A DNA stretch of 7,295 nt from Candidatus Poribacteria bacterium (GTDB lineage Bacteria > Poribacteria > WGA-4E > PCPOR2b): the NCBI GenBank assembly GCA_027296925.1, contig JAPUIP010000857.1, positions 1 through 7,295 of the forward strand, in the 5' to 3' direction. The notes below the pieces were generated by a model. That model was not told the DNA's origin. It searched no databases and saw nothing but the letters and a program-made list of their open reading frames with translations. Of the stretch, positions 6,201 through 7,295 are shown piece after piece. The position numbers were made by a program, and so were the translations under genes. Each line of letters opens with the position of its first letter. Position 1 is the first letter of the stretch.

Positions 6201-7190
6201 GTGAACTCATCATTGGAAATGCCGTTCTCATCGGCAGAGATGCTTGATCAAAATTTCGTCAACCACAAACCGCGTTTATCATTCGATGGCGGGACGTTCG
6301 ATGCATGGCAGGATTGGCGGAAACGGCTACTCCCAGAACTGCGCGAGCTACTGGGCCCGTTTCCCAATGGAGCATCGCCTCTCAGTCCAAGAGTCGTGTC
6401 CACCGAAGCGTTTGACATGTTTACGCTTCACAGAGTGATCTATCATTCACAACCGAATGTGCCGATTCCCGCCTATCTGTTAATCCCGAAAAACGTAACA
6501 GAAAAGACGCCGGCTGTGCTTTGCATTCACGGGCACGTCCCAGGCGGCAAAGAGAGCGTGGTCTTCGGCGATGGAGAGCTTGGTGCTCCGTACGGTAGGA
6601 AACTCGCGGAGCAGGGCGTGATCACGTTGTGTCCCGATAACGCCGGGATGGGCGAACGAGCGCATCCGTCAGGCGGCTGCGACTTCCTTTGGCGTCGCCT
6701 CAATTATTTAGGACATGATTTGACAGGATACCGAGTTTACGATCTGATGCGAGGTATTGATTACCTCCGTAGCTTGGCGGAGGTTGACGAAACACGGATC
6801 GGCATTGCGGGGCTTTCCGGCGGTTGCTGGCTCGGCATCGTGCACGCGGCGCTGGACGACCGGATTCAAGCAGCGGTATTAAGCGGCTATTTTACGACCT
6901 TCGCGCAGACGTCATGGTTTGGTCACTGCATCTGCCATCACCCGAAAGCGATTGGCGAGCTTTGTGAAATGCCGGACATTGCCGGGCTGATTGCACCACG
7001 CCCAATCTTTGTGGAGTGGGGAACGCAGGATGTGAGTCGTCCGGTACAGCCTGCCTTTGAAATGGCACAGAAAATCTATCGTGCCGCTGATGCCGAAGAT
7101 GACATCCGCCTGCATGAGTTTGATGCCGGCCATCTCTTTTCGGGCGAACGGTCGCTGCCCTGGTTGGTTCAGACACTGTCCCGTCAATAA
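6201..7190 (+). CDS. Alpha/beta hydrolase (acetyl xylan esterase / dienelactone hydrolase-like)
   Basis: The 329-residue protein is a serine hydrolase of the large prokaryotic alpha/beta fold group. An N-terminal part of about 100 residues (WQDWRKRLLPELRELLGPFP at 36-55) precedes the fold. Then come PAVLCIHGHVPGGKES (104-119) with the HGH oxyanion region, PDNAGMGER (145-153), and the nucleophile elbow GLSGG with Ser206. The acid is probably Asp277 (WGTQD) and the base His311 (DAGHLF). APRPIFVEWG (265-274) is typical of the Abhydrolase_7 and acetyl xylan esterase-like families. There is no evident signal peptide, so it is probably cytoplasmic; the ester substrate is unknown. The GTG start at 6201 is supported by AGGAG nine bases upstream and by the promoter at 6121-6150; ATG 6219 is an alternative that would lose only six residues. 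It is divergent from chrA and may share regulation with it, though a functional link is unproven. Confidence 0.88.
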   Translation: MNSSLEMPFSSAEMLDQNFVNHKPRLSFDGGTFDAWQDWRKRLLPELRELLGPFPNGASPLSPRVVSTEAFDMFTLHRVIYHSQPNVPIPAYLLIPKNVTEKTPAVLCIHGHVPGGKESVVFGDGELGAPYGRKLAEQGVITLCPDNAGMGERAHPSGGCDFLWRRLNYLGHDLTGYRVYDLMRGIDYLRSLAEVDETRIGIAGLSGGCWLGIVHAALDDRIQAAVLSGYFTTFAQTSWFGHCICHHPKAIGELCEMPDIAGLIAPRPIFVEWGTQDVSRPVQPAFEMAQKIYRAADAEDDIRLHEFDAGHLFSGERSLPWLVQTLSRQ

Positions 7191-7220
7191 AGAGCTGGGC
7201 ACAAAAAAAACGGGAGTTTA

Positions 7221-7239
7221 CTCTGTGGGGCAAACAGAG
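7221..7239. repeat. Small hairpin-forming inverted repeat after the hydrolase gene
   Basis: CTCTGT (7221-7226) and ACAGAG (7234-7239) form a perfect 6-base stem with a 7-base loop, 31 bases after the hydrolase stop. No T run follows on the plus strand, so it is a poor intrinsic terminator for the hydrolase. On the minus strand a T8 run (7210-7203) follows after ten bases, which is further than normal. The rest of 7191-7295 shows no gene. Confidence 0.3.
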
Positions 7240-7295
7240 GGCACCTGAAGCGAAACCCATACGTATCAAGCTTGCACTATTAGGTTAGATGCTGT

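Noticed and set aside
6013..6231. N-terminal extension of chrA to 6231 (about 73 extra residues)
   Set aside because: It crosses the consensus chrA promoter, runs into the hydrolase start region, and makes the protein longer than the family. The CHR motif begins right after ATG 6012.

Overview
The window is a gene-dense stretch of a bacterial chromosome of moderate GC content. It holds eight protein-coding loci, seven on the minus strand and one on the plus strand. No rRNA, tRNA, CRISPR array or complete mobile element was seen. The gene mix points to an environmental Gram-negative-type bacterium: a phytanoyl-CoA dioxygenase-like enzyme, an Rpn/PD-(D/E)XK nuclease with an EGREEGR tail, a UPF0175/PIN toxin-antitoxin pair, a three-part-type glutamate synthase and a large alpha/beta hydrolase. 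Candidatus Poribacteria or a related lineage would fit, but this is an inference from gene content, not from a marker gene.

Layout from left to right: (1) 1-365 (-), the N-terminal part of a PhyH-family dioxygenase cut by the window edge; (2) 381-872 (-), a PIN-domain toxin gene broken by one in-frame TAA; (3) 869-1192 (-), its UPF0175 partner; (4) 1234-1929 (-), a GXGXG (GltB3/GlxC-like) subunit; (5) 1917-2825 (-), a class II glutamine amidotransferase (GltB1/GlxB-like) subunit; (6) 2977-3915 (-), an Rpn-family nuclease; (7) 3939-4766 (-), lgt; (8) 4867-6012 (-), a full-length two-domain ChrA-type transporter; (9) 6201-7190 (+), an alpha/beta hydrolase transcribed divergently from chrA.

Genes 1-5 are packed with gaps of 41 bases or less or with overlaps, so they look like one transcription unit: amidotransferase, GXGXG, antitoxin, broken toxin, dioxygenase. 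The amidotransferase and GXGXG subunits would normally work with a third, FMN/iron-sulfur subunit, which is absent here; the toxin-antitoxin pair occupies the next position. Lgt and Rpn form a second tight pair with a good sigma70-type promoter just upstream of lgt. chrA and the hydrolase share a 188-base divergent region with two strong sigma70-type promoters. The chrA promoter matches consensus in both hexamers and lies so close to the start codon that the mRNA is predicted to be leaderless or nearly so.

I did not find a convincing new multi-gene system. The most useful observations are the leaderless chrA arrangement, the single nonsense codon in the PIN toxin, the G8 tract at the antitoxin ribosome binding position, and the two-subunit glutamate-synthase-like pair without its FMN partner.
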